64,000 nucleotides of DNA from Alloalcanivorax gelatiniphagus (GCF_005938655.1 NZ_VCQT01000038.1:1-64000); one strand, 5' to 3'; shown: positions 38,740 to 51,496, counted from the stretch's first letter. The notes: a model not told the origin generated them from the sequence alone. Program-made: numbers and translations.

Positions 38740-40233
38740 TCAGCGCAATTCCTTACGGATGGCTCCCATCTCCCGGGGGAAGGGACCGCCCCGGCGAAGC
38801 GCTTCAGGCAGCCCTTCACGGGCCTTGAGCGCAGCGTCGCGGCTGGTATACGGACCCGCCAGCACCAGATAGACCTGTTCTCCGCCTCTTTCCGTGCGGT
38901 AGTAGGCGCCTTCCCGGCCGATCTGGTCAAGCACCGCGCGGGCACCATCTTCACGGCCGGTGGCCACCAGCTGCAGGAACCACTGATCATCGCCCCGGGT
39001 GGCCAGCCAATCTTCCTGGCGGTAACCCAGGCGCGCGTCCAGCCCGGACAGCTCCGGCTGCCCGCCGGGCACCGCCTGCTCGCTGGCGGCGGGCTGCCGC
39101 GCCGGTTTTTGTGCGGGCTTGGGTGCCGGTTCGGGTGCGGGCTTGGATGCCGGTTCGGGGGCCGGCTTTTGCGCCGGCCTGGCGGCGGTGGACGAGGAAG
39201 AAGTGTCGGCGGACGACGCCGGCCGGCTGGTGTCCGGCTCCGCCGGGGGCACCGGGCCAGCGCCTTCGGAAGCCGGTTGCCCGGTGTCGCGCGGGCGGGT
39301 CTCCGCCTGCTCGAAGTCCGAGGCGTTATCGTGAAATTCAGCCAGCGCATCGCGGCTGCGTTCCGGGTCCGACACCAGACCATAGTCGTGGCCGTCCTCG
39401 CCGGTGCGCGGCGCCAGCTCCCCGGCGGCGGATTCCGCCGGCTCCGCCTCCAGGGTATCGGCCGGGGCCCGGGGCAGTTCCAGGTTCACCACCTTGTCGG
39501 CCCGGTCGCTGTCCTCATCGTCGCCACTGGCCAGCCACAGCACCAGCACCACCAGAACCAGGGCGCCCACCGCCAGAGCGTGGCGCCAGGGCACCGGCTT
39601 GCGGGCCGCCGGCCCGGCGGTGCTGGAGGCACGCTCTTCCAGGTCCGCCAGCACCGGGCCCAGCCGGCCCTGGGCGGAGTCGACGATGTCATCGGCCTGC
39701 TCCTGGTCCAGGGACAGGGCGAAGAATTCGTCGGCCATCGCCATCACATCGTCGCCGTCCAGCGGCGGCAGGCTCAGGGTATCGACCACCGCCAGCCCGC
39801 CTTCGCGGACCATCTCGGTGCTGCCCGGGGCGCCGCCAAACACATAGGCGAGACGCTGGCCCAGCTTTTCCTTGAGCGAAGCCATGGTGGCCAAGGCCGG
39901 TTGCGGCATGCTCTCGGCGTTGTCCACCACGATCACCAGGCGGCTGTTGGCCAGGGTCTGTTTGAGGGTATCCGCCAGCTCCGCCCGCTCGATGCCAAAG
40001 TGCACCAACATGGCGTCGACCACGGCGTTGGCGCCGGGCTCCTCGGCGCCATCCAGCCGGATCAGTTCGTAATCGCCCACCAGGGACATGGACAGCATGC
40101 CCAGCAGGGTGGAGACCCCACTGCCGGTCTCCCCTTCCAGCACCACGGTGGCGCTTTCATGGGCATGGCCGTTCAGAGCGTCGAGCAGGTCGCCGCGCTC
40201 GGCGCCCTCGTAGAAAAAGTCCTCATCTCTCAC
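38740..40233 (-). CDS. damX: DamX-like AAA/SPOR-domain cell-division protein
   Basis: DamX-type proteins bind denuded peptidoglycan at the septum through a C-terminal SPOR domain. The 497-residue product has an N-terminal ATPase-like domain (about 1-210), a membrane helix (about 229-248), a long Pro/Ala/Glu/Lys-rich periplasmic linker with PAPEPA-type repeats (about 335-390) and a SPOR domain (about 418-495). The P-loop is degenerate: GETGSGVS (34-41) has Val in place of the essential Lys, and the Walker B-like strand ends in VVDN. It starts with GTG at 40233, overlapping aroB by 11 bases. Its place after aroB matches both E. coli and Pseudomonas. Confidence 0.85.
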   Translation of the reverse strand: MRDEDFFYEGAERGDLLDALNGHAHESATVVLEGETGSGVSTLLGMLSMSLVGDYELIRLDGAEEPGANAVVDAMLVHFGIERAELADTLKQTLANSRLVIVVDNAESMPQPALATMASLKEKLGQRLAYVFGGAPGSTEMVREGGLAVVDTLSLPPLDGDDVMAMADEFFALSLDQEQADDIVDSAQGRLGPVLADLEERASSTAGPAARKPVPWRHALAVGALVLVVLVLWLASGDDEDSDRADKVVNLELPRAPADTLEAEPAESAAGELAPRTGEDGHDYGLVSDPERSRDALAEFHDNASDFEQAETRPRDTGQPASEGAGPVPPAEPDTSRPASSADTSSSSTAARPAQKPAPEPASKPAPEPAPKPAQKPARQPAASEQAVPGGQPELSGLDARLGYRQEDWLATRGDDQWFLQLVATGREDGARAVLDQIGREGAYYRTERGGEQVYLVLAGPYTSRDAALKAREGLPEALRRGGPFPREMGAIRKELR

Positions 40234-41302
40234 AAAAGGCCTCGAGCGTTCGCGTCAATGCATTCGGATCGTATTCGCCTGTGACCAGAGCCTCGCCGAT
40301 TTGGTTCAGCAGTACCAGCCTCAGACGACCGTTCTGGACTTTCTTGTCCAAAGCCATCAGATCAGTGAAATCCGCCCGGCTCATGCCCGGCGGAGCGGTC
40401 ACCGGCAGCGCCCAGGCGGCCAGGCTATCGACCACCCGCCGGCGGTCGCCGGCGCCCAGCCAGCCCAGTTCCTCGGACATGCGCGCCGCCATCACCATGC
40501 CGGCGGCCACCGCCTCGCCATGCAGCCAGTCCCGATAGCCGGTGAAGGTTTCCATGGCATGGCCGAAGGTGTGGCCCAGGTTGAGCAGCGCCCGGTTGCC
40601 CTGTTCGGTTTCGTCGGCGGCCACCACCTCGGCCTTGTTGCGGCAACTGCGCAGAATCGCTTCCGCCAGCGGTGCCTGGTCACGGGCGGCCAGCGCCGGC
40701 TGGTGTTCGATCAGCCATTCGAAGAAGGCCGGGTCGCGGATCAGACCGTACTTGATCACCTCCGCCATGCCGGCGGCGAATTCCCGGTCCGGCAGGCTGT
40801 CCAGCACGTCGGTGTCGATCACCACCGCACGGGGCTGGTGGAAGGCGCCGATCATGTTCTTGCCCCGGGGATGGTTGACGGCGGTCTTGCCGCCCACCGA
40901 GGAATCCACCTGGGCCAGCAGGGTGGTGGGCACCTGGATGAAGTCCACGCCGCGCTGATAGCAGGCGGCGGCGAAGCCCACCATGTCGCCGACCACGCCG
41001 CCGCCCAGGGCCACCAGGGTGGTGGTGCGCGAATGGCGGTGGGCCATCAGGGCATCGAAGATGGTTTCCAGGGTGGCCAGGGTTTTGTGGCTTTCGCCGT
41101 CCGGCAGCACCAGGGTGTCGCATTGCAGGCCGTCCAGCCCGGCCAGCACCCGCTGCAGATACAGAGGCGCGATGGTGTCGTTGCTGACCACCATCACCTG
41201 GTTGCCGCGCACGGCTTCGCGGATCAGGCCGCCGTCGAGCAGACCTTGGCCGATATGAATGGGGTAACTGCGCTCGCCCAGCGCCACGTCAAGCTTGTGC
41301 AT
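40223..41302 (-). CDS. aroB: 3-dehydroquinate synthase
   Basis: AroB converts DAHP to 3-dehydroquinate in the shikimate pathway, using NAD and zinc. The 359-residue enzyme shows DGESHKTL, the NAD loop [34 protein letters not shown] and the zinc-ligand region [12 protein letters not shown]. It lies 33 bases downstream of aroK and overlaps damX, in the conserved aroK-aroB-damX order. Confidence 0.97.
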   Translation of the reverse strand: MHKLDVALGERSYPIHIGQGLLDGGLIREAVRGNQVMVVSNDTIAPLYLQRVLAGLDGLQCDTLVLPDGESHKTLATLETIFDALMAHRHSRTTTLVALGGGVVGDMVGFAAACYQRGVDFIQVPTTLLAQVDSSVGGKTAVNHPRGKNMIGAFHQPRAVVIDTDVLDSLPDREFAAGMAEVIKYGLIRDPAFFEWLIEHQPALAARDQAPLAEAILRSCRNKAEVVAADETEQGNRALLNLGHTFGHAMETFTGYRDWLHGEAVAAGMVMAARMSEELGWLGAGDRRRVVDSLAAWALPVTAPPGMSRADFTDLMALDKKVQNGRLRLVLLNQIGEALVTGEYDPNALTRTLEAFCER

Positions 41303-41335
41303 AGTGTCTCGAATCGCCGGTGGGAATGGACGGCA

Positions 41336-41869
41336 TTATCGGTTGGCGTGTTCGGCCAGACAACCGAGCACCTGATCGGTGACCTTCTTCAGGTTACCGG
41401 AAGCGGTGGACACCACGGCGTGCGCCACGTCCCGATATAGCGGATCACGCATTTCCAGCAACGCTTGCAGCTTGCGCTCCGGGTCACCGCTCTGCAACAG
41501 CGGCCGGTTGCGGTCGTTGCGGGTGCGGGCCAGTTGCAATTCCACCGGCGTCCACAGATAGATCACGCAGCCCCGCTGGTGCAGGTGGCGCCGGTTGTCC
41601 TCATTAAGGACCGCGCCACCACCGGTGGCCAGCACGATGCCGGACAGCGCGGTAAGTTCGTCGATCACATCCCGCTCGCGGCGGCGGAAACCGTCTTCCC
41701 CTTCCACATCGAAAATCCAGGGGATGTCGGCGCCGGTTTTCTCCTCGATAACCCGGTCGGAGTCGTAGAAAGGACGCTCGAGGACCTGCGCGAGATGCCG
41801 GCCCAGGGTGCTTTTGCCAGCACCCATGGGCCCTACCAGAAAGAGAGAAGTATCTGCCTTTTCATTCAC
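41336..41869 (-). CDS. aroK: Shikimate kinase
   Basis: AroK phosphorylates shikimate. The 177-residue NMP-kinase-fold protein has the P-loop GPMGAGKS (13-20), the shikimate-binding Asp in YDSDRVIE (35-42) and FRRRE (61-65), and ATGGGAVL. The start is a GTG at 41869 overlapping the pilQ stop as GTGA. The nearby ATG is in another frame and gives only ten codons, so GTG is required. It is coupled to pilQ, as in Pseudomonas. Confidence 0.96.
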   Translation of the reverse strand: MNEKADTSLFLVGPMGAGKSTLGRHLAQVLERPFYDSDRVIEEKTGADIPWIFDVEGEDGFRRRERDVIDELTALSGIVLATGGGAVLNEDNRRHLHQRGCVIYLWTPVELQLARTRNDRNRPLLQSGDPERKLQALLEMRDPLYRDVAHAVVSTASGNLKKVTDQVLGCLAEHANR

Positions 41870-44019
41870 CGATTGACCATTGCATCTTTCACCAGGCGAG
41901 GCGTGATAAAGATCAGCAGCTCCTGCTTGTTATCACGATTCACCTTCTTGCGGAACAGGGCACCCAGCCAGGGAATGTCACCCAGGAAAGGCGTTTTGAT
42001 CACGGAGTTTACCGTTTCCTGTTGGAAAATACCGCCCAGAACCACGGTTTCGCCGTCGTTCACCAACACCGTGGTTTCCACCCGGTTGGTGTTGATGGCC
42101 GGGTTGTCCAGGTTGGTGCCCAGGGAATCGTTGTTGACCTTGAGCTGCATGATCACGTCGCCTTCCGGGGTCACCTGGGGGGTGACCTCAAGACGCAGTT
42201 CCGCTTCGATGAACTCCACCGCGGTGGCGCCGGAGGCGGTGGCCACGTTGAACGGCACCTGCTGACCGGAGGCGATCACCGCCGGCTGCTGGTCGGCGGT
42301 GAGCACCTTGGGCGTGGCCACCAGTTCGCCATGCCCTTCGGATTCCAGCGCCGACAGTTCCAGCTCGATAAGGCCGGAATCCAGGGAGGTGAAGCCGATG
42401 GAGAAGCGGGTGGCGTCGGTGGATTCCACGCCCATGTCGACGATCAGGTCGTTGTTCTGCTCCTCGTCGAACTCCTCCATCTCGGTTTCAATGGGGTTCT
42501 TGCTGCGGTCCGCTTCCAGGTTGGCGTAATGCAGGTTGCGCAGCGAGGTGTGGCGGCCGGAAACGCCCCAGCTCTTGCCCTCGTCCCACAGGCTGCTTTG
42601 CCAGCCCAGGCCACCCCAGCGCACGCCGAACTCGTCGGCCACGTTGGTGCTGGCGATCACCACCCGGGCTTCGATCAGCACCTGCTGGACCGGCACGTCC
42701 AGGCGCCGGATCAGGTCACGAATGTCCTCCAGGCGGGCGGAGGTGTCCTGCACGATCAGCGTGTTGGTGCGCTGATCGACGGTCACCGAGCCCCGCTCGC
42801 TGATCAGCGAGGAGCCCTCGGAGCCGCCCTGGGCGGTGATCAGCGTCTGCAGCTGCTCGGCGCGGGCATAGTTGATGCTGATGTACTCCGTGCGCAGCGG
42901 CGCCAGGGAGGCGAGCTGCTTTTGCGCTTCCAGTTCCTGCTTCTCGCGGGCGGCGATTTCATCCGCCGGCGCCACCAGCAGCACATTGCCCACCTGGCGC
43001 TTGTCCAGGCCCTTGGTCTTGAGGATCAGTTCCAGGGCCTGGTCCCAGGGCACGCTCTGCAGGCGCAGGGTGATGCGGCCGGTGACGGTGTCCGAGGCCA
43101 CCAGGTTCAGGTCGGTGAAGTCGGCGATCAGCTGCAGCACCGAACGCACCTCGATGTCCTGGAAATTCAGCGACAGTTTTTCGCCGTCGTACTTGAACGC
43201 TTCGCGGCGCTGACGCTCCTTCTCCGCCGGGGTGAGCGGCTTGATATTGATGCTGAACAGGTTGTCCGCCTGGTAGGCCAGGTATTCCCAGGTGCCTTCC
43301 GGCTCGATGGTGACCACGGTGCCGCCATCGGTGCGGCGGGTATCGACGTATTTCACCGGAGTGGCGAAATCGGTCACGTCGAGACGGCGCACCAGGTCAT
43401 CGGCGATTTCCGCGCCCACGAAGCGGGCAATGATCTTGCCGCCCTCCTCGCTCACGTCCACCGGCATGGAGGCCTTGGACAGGTTGATCATCACCCGGCC
43501 CTCGCCATCGCCGCCCCGGCGGAAGTCGATGTCACTGATGGCCGCCTCGCTGGCCACCATCGGCGACGGGCTGGCCGGGTCCATGCGCGGCGTGCTCTGG
43601 CCACCGCCCAGGGTGATCACCAGTTGCTGGCCCTCCACCCGGGTGTCGTAGCCGGTGAGCTGCTCCAGGTTGAAGATCAGCCGGGTGCGGTCCTTGGCTT
43701 CCACCACGGTGACACTGCGCGCGTTGCCGGTGCCCAGGTTGTGGCGTCTCACGTCCACCGCGCTGTTGGTGTCCAGCAGGTCCAGGGCGATGCGCGCCGG
43801 CCGCTCGATGCTGTAGCCCTTGACCTGGGGCGCATTGCCCTTGAAGTCCAGACGCACCTCCACACCGTCGCCGGGCAGGGTATTGGCCTGCAGGTCGGTG
43901 AGCGTGGCGGCCCGCGCCGGGGACAACAGAGCCGCCCCGGCCAGAATCAGCAACGCCGCCAACCAATGCCGGGGCGCCGCGCTTGTTGTTTTCAATGTGA
44001 AGAAACTCATAACTGGCAT
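41866..44019 (-). CDS. pilQ: Type IV pilus outer-membrane secretin
   Basis: PilQ forms the outer-membrane pore through which type IV pili extend. The 717-residue precursor has a signal peptide (cleavage after about 37, SPARA), two AMIN peptidoglycan-binding domains (about 40-260), an STN/N0 domain with [23 protein letters not shown], an N1 domain and a C-terminal secretin domain with [16 protein letters not shown] and [13 protein letters not shown]. An acidic insert ([15 protein letters not shown] region) lies inside the secretin domain. A second ATG lies three codons in. It is the last gene of pilMNOPQ and is coupled to aroK. Confidence 0.96.
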   Translation of the reverse strand: MPVMSFFTLKTTSAAPRHWLAALLILAGAALLSPARAATLTDLQANTLPGDGVEVRLDFKGNAPQVKGYSIERPARIALDLLDTNSAVDVRRHNLGTGNARSVTVVEAKDRTRLIFNLEQLTGYDTRVEGQQLVITLGGGQSTPRMDPASPSPMVASEAAISDIDFRRGGDGEGRVMINLSKASMPVDVSEEGGKIIARFVGAEIADDLVRRLDVTDFATPVKYVDTRRTDGGTVVTIEPEGTWEYLAYQADNLFSINIKPLTPAEKERQRREAFKYDGEKLSLNFQDIEVRSVLQLIADFTDLNLVASDTVTGRITLRLQSVPWDQALELILKTKGLDKRQVGNVLLVAPADEIAAREKQELEAQKQLASLAPLRTEYISINYARAEQLQTLITAQGGSEGSSLISERGSVTVDQRTNTLIVQDTSARLEDIRDLIRRLDVPVQQVLIEARVVIASTNVADEFGVRWGGLGWQSSLWDEGKSWGVSGRHTSLRNLHYANLEADRSKNPIETEMEEFDEEQNNDLIVDMGVESTDATRFSIGFTSLDSGLIELELSALESEGHGELVATPKVLTADQQPAVIASGQQVPFNVATASGATAVEFIEAELRLEVTPQVTPEGDVIMQLKVNNDSLGTNLDNPAINTNRVETTVLVNDGETVVLGGIFQQETVNSVIKTPFLGDIPWLGALFRKKVNRDNKQELLIFITPRLVKDAMVNR

Positions 44020-44031
44020 CCCCAGCAGCAG

Positions 44032-44568
44032 TTAGTCAGCAAGCGTTATATTGCGGGAGCGTTCCACCCAGCCCCCTTGTCCATCCGGCACGATCTCCAC
44101 CAGCCCGAGCTGGCCGGCGCCCACGTCCACCACGCGCCCATAGTTCTTGCCCATGTGGCTGCCCACCCGCACCCGGGTGACGGCGCCGGTGGGGTCGGCG
44201 ATCAAGGCCTCCAGCGGATTGCCGGGGCGCGTGATGGTGCCGACCATGTTCAGCGAGTCGATGCTGAACCCTTCCAGGTATTCCTTGGGCCGGCTGAGAT
44301 CCGGCTCCACCGAGCGGCCCTCGGGCACTTCCAGCAGTTTCTGGTCCTGCGGCGGGCTGAACGGCGGGCGCAGCTTGTGCGCCGCGTAACTGTAGGTGGC
44401 GATCGGCTTGAACTCCGGCGGCGGCTCGATGCGGCCGCGCGGTCGCGCCTTGATCTCTTCCAGGCGGGCGTCCAGCTGGCCAAGATCGGCGCCGCCGCCG
44501 CAACCGCCGAGCAGGGCCGTTACGGTCACCACCATGATCCCCCGCGCGATGGCGTTTCGTGCTGTCAT
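44032..44568 (-). CDS. pilP: Type IV pilus alignment-complex lipoprotein
   Basis: PilP is an inner-membrane lipoprotein that links the PilN/PilO dimer to the PilQ secretin. The 178-residue precursor has a lipobox LLGGC with lipidated Cys23. A disordered proline-rich stretch follows, then a beta domain (about 95-175) with GTITRPGNPLEALI and VDVGAGQLGLVEIV. GAGGGG precedes the ATG. It lies between pilO (12-base gap) and pilQ (13-base gap). Confidence 0.93.
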   Translation of the reverse strand: MTARNAIARGIMVVTVTALLGGCGGGADLGQLDARLEEIKARPRGRIEPPPEFKPIATYSYAAHKLRPPFSPPQDQKLLEVPEGRSVEPDLSRPKEYLEGFSIDSLNMVGTITRPGNPLEALIADPTGAVTRVRVGSHMGKNYGRVVDVGAGQLGLVEIVPDGQGGWVERSRNITLAD

Positions 44569-44579
44569 CTGTGTTCCCC

Positions 44580-45256
44580 TCAGGAGCGACCCTTCTTCCC
44601 GGCCTGCTTTTTATTGCCGTCGCCGCTGTCCCCGCCTTCCGCGTAGCGGTAGGTCTTGGCCGTGATGGCCATGTCCAGCAGCCCCCCGGGCTCCTTGTTA
44701 TCGCTCTTCAGCGGCTCGATCTTGAAATTATGGAGCGTGACGATCCGTGGCAGCGCGGCCACCCCGGACACGAAGGAACCAAAGCCGTGGTAATCACCGA
44801 TCACCCGGATATCGATGGGCAGCTCCGCGTAGAACTCCTTCTTGACCTCGTCCTTGAGCTCGATGGTCTCGAACTCCAGGCCGCTGCCAAGGCCGGTGTG
44901 GGTGATGTCCTCGAGCAGGCCCGGCACCTCGGTGTCGCGGGGCAGCTGGCTCTTGAGGGTTTCGAAGCTGGCCTCGATTTCCACCAGCTGCTGGCGATAC
45001 TGCTCCAGGTTATGGGCCTGAAACGCCTTCTTCTCGTAGCTGTCCAGCAGGGTCTTTTCTTCCCGCACCAGCTGCCCGTGGCGCGCGTTCAGGTCCTTGA
45101 TGGCGAGGAAATAGCCAAGAAACAGGATGGCGCCGAACACCAGCACCGCCGCGCCGATCTTCACCGGCAGCGGCCAACCGCCCACGTTCTCGAAATCCAG
45201 GCTGTTGAGCTCGTCGATCAGCTCCCGCACATCCAGGTTTTTCAGTTCGGACGCTT

Positions 45257-45260
<4 letters not shown>
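44580..45260 (-). CDS. pilO: Type IV pilus alignment-complex protein PilO
   Basis: PilO is a bitopic inner-membrane protein that pairs with PilN. The 226-residue product has a short cytoplasmic segment with LRELIDELNSL-like sequence (13-21), a membrane helix (about 33-54), a coiled-coil region (about 55-115) and a periplasmic ferredoxin-like domain (IDIRVIGDYHGFGSFVSGVAALPRIV). The ATG overlaps the pilN stop by four bases. Confidence 0.94.
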
Positions 45261-46932
<1,672 letters not shown>

Positions 46933-47044
46933 TTATGGAGGCTTTTTTGCTTCAAAAATATGTAGTTACGTGGCTTTTATGCTCAACCACTTTAGAAATT
47001 AGTAATAACAGAACGGATATTAGATCACAACAACCTTTCCACCG

Positions 47045-47050
47045 TATAAT
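47045..47050 (+). promoter_or_regulatory. Consensus -10 hexamer before mrcA
   Basis: A perfect TATAAT lies 58 bases before the mrcA start in an intergenic region (46912-47108) far more AT-rich than its surroundings. A weak -35 (TAGATC, 47021-47026) sits 18 bases upstream. The same region must hold the pilM promoter on the other strand (possibly TTGAGC, 18 bases, CATATT). Confidence 0.5.
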
Positions 47051-47108
47051 GACCTGCTTCACGGGTCTGCTAGCCCTTTCTTCTGATCGTCAGAGCTATT
47101 GCAATAAT

Positions 47109-49646
47109 ATGCACTTGACCGCCTCCTGGATCCGGGCCCTCGCGCTCCTTGTTCTCGCCGCCGCTACCGGTGCCCTCCTGGTCCTCGCCGCCTGCTATCT
47201 TTACCTGGCGCCGCAACTTCCCGCGGCCGTCGCCATTCGTGAAGTGGAGTACCAGATACCACTGCGCATCTATACCGCCGACGGCAAGCTGATCGCCGAG
47301 TACGGGGAAAAGCGCCGCGAGCCCATAACCTACGATGAAATCCCTCCGCTTTTCGTGAAGGCGATACTGGCGGCCGAGGATGAACGCTTCTTCGAGCACC
47401 CCGGCGTGGACCCCAAGGGTCTGCTGCGGGCAGCGGTGGAGCTGGTGCGCTACCAGGAGATCCGCTCCGGCGGCTCCACCATCACCATGCAGGTGGCGCG
47501 CAACTTCTTCCTCGACCGGGAACAGCGCTTCCTGCGCAAGTTCAACGAGATCGTGCTGGCGATCCAGATCGAGCGCATCCTTAGTAAGGAAGAGATCCTC
47601 GAGCTGTATCTCAACAAGATCTATCTGGGCCACCGGGCCTATGGCGCGGAAGCGGCCTCCCAGGTCTACTACGGCAAGCCCATCGGCGACCTGACCCTGG
47701 CGCAACTGGCGATGATCGCCGGCCTGCCCAAGGCGCCCTCGGCCTACAACCCGATCACCAATCCGGAGCGGGCGCGGCTGCGCCGCAACTGGATTCTGTA
47801 CCGCATGGAGGAGACCGGCGCCATCACCAAGGAGCAGATGGAAACGGCCCGCCAGGCACCGGTCACCGCCCGTTACCATGCCGCCAGCCCGGAGGTGGAA
47901 GGGGCCTATATGGGCGAGATCGCGCGCATCGCCGCCCAGGACCTGGTGGACAAGGACGTGTACACCGAGGGCGTGCGCATCTTCACCACCCTGAACAGCG
48001 ACCGGCAGAACGCCGCCGTCACCGCCCTGCGCCAGGGGCTGCACGACTACGACGAACGGCACGGCTACCGGGGCCCCCTGGCCCAGGTGAAGACCGACGA
48101 CCTGCCGGACCCGGGCTGGCCGCGCCCCCAGGACACCGAGGCCGCGCCCGCCGAGGACGAGCCGGAGCCGGAACTGGCCAAGGCCGTCGCGCCGGACGAC
48201 CACCAGGAAATCGACCAGGACCGCGCCGCCTGGGTGGCGCGCTTCCGCGACCAGCCCGCCTACGGCCCCCTGCACACCGCCGTGGTCACCGCCCTGCGCG
48301 AGCGCCAGGCGGCGGTGCTGCTGGCGGACGGCAACCAGGCGGTGATCGAGTGGGACGACATCAAGTGGGCCCGCCCGGCTCTCCGCAAAGGCTACATGGG
48401 CGAGGCGCCGAACAACGCCGGCGACGTGCTCAAGGTGGGCGACGTGATCTACGTGCGCCCGGTGGGCCAGGACGACAACGCCCGCTGGCGCCTGGCCCAG
48501 CTGCCCCGCGCCCAGTCGGCCATCGTTTCCCTGGACCCGGACACCGGCGCCGTGGAGGCCCTGCAGGGCGGCTACAGCTTCTATGCGTCCAAGTTCAACC
48601 GGGCCACCCAGGCACGCCGGCAGGTGGGCTCCGCCTTCAAACCGTTCGTGTACACCGCCGCCCTGGAAAACGGCTTCACCCCGGCCACCATCATTAATGA
48701 TGCCCCGGTGGTGTTCGACAGCAGCGAACTGGAAGAAGCCTGGCGCCCCACCGGCTCCAGCGAACGCTTCTACGGACCCACCCGCCTGCGCGAGGCGCTT
48801 TACCGCTCGCTCAACCTGGTGTCGATCCGCATTCTCCGCCAGGTCGGCATCGGCCAGACCATGAACACCCTCAACCACTTCGGCCTGCCCACCGAGCGCT
48901 TCCAGCGCGACCTTTCCCTGGCCCTGGGCAGCGCCTCGCTGACGCCACTGGAGCTGGCCGGCGCCTATGCCATTTTCGCCAACGGCGGCTACCGGGTGAC
49001 GCCTTACTTCCTGGAGCGCATCGAGGACAAGAACGGCAAGGTGCTCTGGAAAGCGCCCCGGGTGGAAAAATGCGAGGCGCCCTGCGCGCTGGTGCGGGAC
49101 GACGACCAGGTGGCGGAAAGCACCCCGGACACCGACGACGACGGCAAACCGGTGCAACCGCCGCCAGTGAAGGCGCCACGGGTGGAAGACGAGGACATCA
49201 TCTGGCTGATGAACAGCATCCTGCACGATGTGGTGGAACGGGGCACCGGCCGCGACGCCCGCCGGCTGGGCCGGGGCGACCTGCACGGCAAGACCGGCAC
49301 CACCAACGACCAGGTGGACGCCTGGTTCTCCGGCTTCTCGCCGTCCCTGGTGGCCACCGTGTGGGTGGGCTTCGACAGCCCCGCCACCCTGGGCTGGGGT
49401 GAATACGGCGGCCGCGCCGCCCTGCCGATCTGGATCGACTACATGGGCAAGGCCCTGAACGGCGTGCCGGAACAGCACCCGCCCCAGCCGTCGGGCATCG
49501 TGTCGGTGCGCATCGACCCGGACAGCGGCCTGCAGGCCCGCCCGGACAACCCGGACGCGATCTTCGAGTACTTCCGCCAGAACAATGTGCCGGAACTGGA
49601 GTCGCCGCACAGCAGCGACGGCCGCACCCCGGAGCAGATTTTTTAA
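47109..49646 (+). CDS. mrcA: Penicillin-binding protein 1A
   Basis: This class A enzyme polymerises and cross-links peptidoglycan. The 845-residue chain has an N-terminal membrane helix (about 9-34) and a glycosyltransferase domain with catalytic Glu90 (AAEDERFF) and GGSTITMQVARN (121-132). An OB-like insert (about 310-460) with an acidic linker follows. The transpeptidase has Ser508-x-x-Lys511 (GSAFKPF), SLN (567-569) and KTGTT (728-732). The frame is open 61 codons further upstream through AT-rich DNA; the ATG at 47109 (MHLTASWIRALALLV) fits the family. It is divergent from pilM, as is ponA in Pseudomonas. Confidence 0.96.
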   Translation: MHLTASWIRALALLVLAAATGALLVLAACYLYLAPQLPAAVAIREVEYQIPLRIYTADGKLIAEYGEKRREPITYDEIPPLFVKAILAAEDERFFEHPGVDPKGLLRAAVELVRYQEIRSGGSTITMQVARNFFLDREQRFLRKFNEIVLAIQIERILSKEEILELYLNKIYLGHRAYGAEAASQVYYGKPIGDLTLAQLAMIAGLPKAPSAYNPITNPERARLRRNWILYRMEETGAITKEQMETARQAPVTARYHAASPEVEGAYMGEIARIAAQDLVDKDVYTEGVRIFTTLNSDRQNAAVTALRQGLHDYDERHGYRGPLAQVKTDDLPDPGWPRPQDTEAAPAEDEPEPELAKAVAPDDHQEIDQDRAAWVARFRDQPAYGPLHTAVVTALRERQAAVLLADGNQAVIEWDDIKWARPALRKGYMGEAPNNAGDVLKVGDVIYVRPVGQDDNARWRLAQLPRAQSAIVSLDPDTGAVEALQGGYSFYASKFNRATQARRQVGSAFKPFVYTAALENGFTPATIINDAPVVFDSSELEEAWRPTGSSERFYGPTRLREALYRSLNLVSIRILRQVGIGQTMNTLNHFGLPTERFQRDLSLALGSASLTPLELAGAYAIFANGGYRVTPYFLERIEDKNGKVLWKAPRVEKCEAPCALVRDDDQVAESTPDTDDDGKPVQPPPVKAPRVEDEDIIWLMNSILHDVVERGTGRDARRLGRGDLHGKTGTTNDQVDAWFSGFSPSLVATVWVGFDSPATLGWGEYGGRAALPIWIDYMGKALNGVPEQHPPQPSGIVSVRIDPDSGLQARPDNPDAIFEYFRQNNVPELESPHSSDGRTPEQIF

Positions 49647-49648
49647 AC

Positions 49649-49755
49649 CAGTTGAAAGCGACAAGTTAAAAGTTGAAAGGGAAAAACAAGAAGGGGGCGC
49701 TGCCGATTGGCAGGGCCCCCTTCTCGTTTCAACTTTTAACTTTCAACTTGTAACT
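49649..49755. repeat. Heptamer-arm inverted repeat element, copy c
   Basis: The left arm is four 7-mers AGTTGAA, AGCGACA, AGTTAAA, AGTTGAA (49650-49677). The right arm is TTCAACT, TTTAACT, TTCAACT, TGTAACT (49728-49755). The core is only about 50 bases and is a strong hairpin. The element begins three bases after the mrcA stop and ends 16 bases before the maeB stop. Confidence 0.88.
49690..49723. terminator. Terminator hairpin inside repeat copy c
   Basis: GAAGGGGGC (49690-49698) pairs with GCCCCCTTC (49715-49723), and CTGCC with GGCAG inside. On plus it is followed by TCGTTTCAACTTTTAAC. It should end transcripts from both mrcA and maeB. Confidence 0.65.
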
Positions 49756-49770
49756 GCCGCGCCAGCAGCC

Positions 49771-51045
49771 TTACAACTCCGGGAAGATCTCATCCAGCGA
49801 GTTGAGCGGATAGTGGGACGGGTAACCCTTGCGGGCCACGCCGGAGTCCACCGCCGCTTTGGCCACCGCCGCCGATACCCGGCCCAGCAGACGCGGGTCG
49901 TTGGGCTTGGGAATGATGTACTCGGCGCCGAATTTCAGCTCGCCGCCGCCGTAGGCGTCCAGCACTTCCTTGGGCGGAGCTTCCCGCACCAGACCGGCGA
50001 TGGCGTGCACGGCGGCGATCTTCATTTCCTCGTTGATGGAGGTGGAGCGCACATCCAGGGCACCGCGGAACATGTACGGGAAACACAGCACATTGTTCAC
50101 CTGGTTCGGGTAGTCCGAACGGCCGGTGGCGATGATGGCGTCGGCGCGGGCGGCCTTAGCCACCTCCGGACGAATTTCCGGGTCCGGGTTGGCCAGCGCG
50201 AAGATGATCGGCTTGGGCGCCATCTTCTTGACCATCTCCGAGGTCAGCATGTCCGGGCCGGATACGCCGATAAACACATCCGCGCCGTCCACGGCGTCGT
50301 CCAGGGTGCGCTTGTCGGTGTCGTTGGCCAGCGCCGCCTTGTACTGGTTGAGGTCGTCACGGCGGCTGTGGATCACGCCCTTGCGGTCCAGCACCAGGAT
50401 GTTTTCCTTGCGCGCGCCCATTTCGATAAGCAGACGCACGGAGGCCACACCGGCGGCACCGGCGCCCACGCACACCACTTTAATGTCCTGGATGCGCTTG
50501 CCCTGAATCTCCAGGGCGTTGATCAGGCCGGCGCCAACCACGATGGCGGTGCCGTGCTGGTCATCGTGGAACACCGGCACGTCGCACTGCTCCTTGAGCA
50601 CGCGCTCGATCTCGAAGCATTCCGGCGCGCGGATGTCTTCCAGATTGATGCCGCCAAAGGTGCGGTGAATGCGCATCACCGTGTCGATAAAGGCCTGCGG
50701 GTCCTCGGCTTCCACCTCGATGTCGAACACATCGATGCCGGCGAACAGCTTGAACAGGATGCCCTTGCCTTCCATCACCGGCTTGGAAGCCAGCGCCCCC
50801 AGATTGCCGAGACCGAGAATAGCGGTGCCATCGCTGATTACCGCCACCAGATTGCCCTTGGACGTGAACCGGTAGGCCAGCTCCGGCTCGCGCGCGATCT
50901 CGCGCACCGGCTCGGCCACCCCGGGGCTGTACGCCAGGCTGAGGTCCCGGCTGGTCGCCGCCGGTTTGGTCACCTCAACGCTGATCTTCCCCGGACGCGG
51001 TTTGGCGTGGTATTCCAGGGCCGCCTTCTTCAGATCCTCGGACAT
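49771..51045 (-). CDS. maeB: NADP-type malic enzyme, short form
   Basis: Malic enzyme decarboxylates malate to pyruvate, yielding NAD(P)H. The 424-residue product lacks the phosphotransacetylase-like domain of E. coli MaeB (759 residues) and matches the short Pseudomonas form. It shows [41 protein letters not shown] and the nucleotide loop [12 protein letters not shown]. The start ATG is at 51045 with GGAGACC upstream; 19 more codons are open upstream through AT-rich DNA. The 51046-51094 segment upstream is short and uncoded. Confidence 0.94.
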   Translation of the reverse strand: MSEDLKKAALEYHAKPRPGKISVEVTKPAATSRDLSLAYSPGVAEPVREIAREPELAYRFTSKGNLVAVISDGTAILGLGNLGALASKPVMEGKGILFKLFAGIDVFDIEVEAEDPQAFIDTVMRIHRTFGGINLEDIRAPECFEIERVLKEQCDVPVFHDDQHGTAIVVGAGLINALEIQGKRIQDIKVVCVGAGAAGVASVRLLIEMGARKENILVLDRKGVIHSRRDDLNQYKAALANDTDKRTLDDAVDGADVFIGVSGPDMLTSEMVKKMAPKPIIFALANPDPEIRPEVAKAARADAIIATGRSDYPNQVNNVLCFPYMFRGALDVRSTSINEEMKIAAVHAIAGLVREAPPKEVLDAYGGGELKFGAEYIIPKPNDPRLLGRVSAAVAKAAVDSGVARKGYPSHYPLNSLDEIFPEL

Positions 51046-51094
51046 GGGGGGTCTCCACAAACACTCAATGACAAAAAACACACGTTTAAAAGCA

Positions 51095-51118
51095 AAAAGC
51101 ACCCTGGCGGGTGCTTTT
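51095..51118 (-). terminator. Terminator of rpmE
   Basis: AAAAGCACCC (51095-51104) pairs perfectly with GGGTGCTTTT (51109-51118) around TGGC, and the minus strand continues TTTTTGCTTTTAAA. It lies 28 bases after the rpmE stop and separates rpmE from maeB. Confidence 0.88.
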
Positions 51119-51146
51119 CACAGGCAAGACTTCGAACTTGTAATAT

Positions 51147-51368
51147 TTACTTGTTCTTGCCTGAGCGCATCATGCCGAAGCGCTGTTTGAACTTATCGAT
51201 CTGACCACCGGTGTCCGCCTGCTTCTGCTTGCCGGTATAGAAAGGATGGCAGGCCGAGCACACGTCCACTTCCAGGCTACCGCCACGGGTGGAACGGGTT
51301 TCGATTACGTTGCCGCAACTGCAGGTCACGGTGACTTCCTGGTAATCGGGATGAATCTCTGGTTTCAT
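51147..51368 (-). CDS. rpmE: 50S ribosomal protein L31
   Basis: L31 bridges the ribosomal subunits. The 73-residue product is the zinc-binding (C+) form, with cysteines in VTCSCGN and [10 protein letters not shown]. The start [12 protein letters not shown] is standard, preceded by AAGGAG; 17 codons open further upstream are not part of the gene. It is divergent from priA with a 128-base gap (51369-51496) and ends at a good terminator. A zinc-independent paralogue is not in the window. Confidence 0.97.
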   Translation of the reverse strand: MKPEIHPDYQEVTVTCSCGNVIETRSTRGGSLEVDVCSACHPFYTGKQKQADTGGQIDKFKQRFGMMRSGKNK

Positions 51369-51496
51369 AGCAAAGCTCCTTCTGGTGTCGCCACCCGAGC
51401 CTCTCGTCGGGCACCACACTGGCTTGCGCCGGGCAAAAGTGAAGGCGAATCATAACAGCTTGACACCGATGCGCAAGAGATAACCGGACGCTCCCC

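Noticed and set aside
38720-40260. Proline/alanine-rich repeat in damX as a foreign insertion
   Set aside because: Codon use and GC content match the surroundings, and Pro/Ala-rich linkers before SPOR domains are normal.
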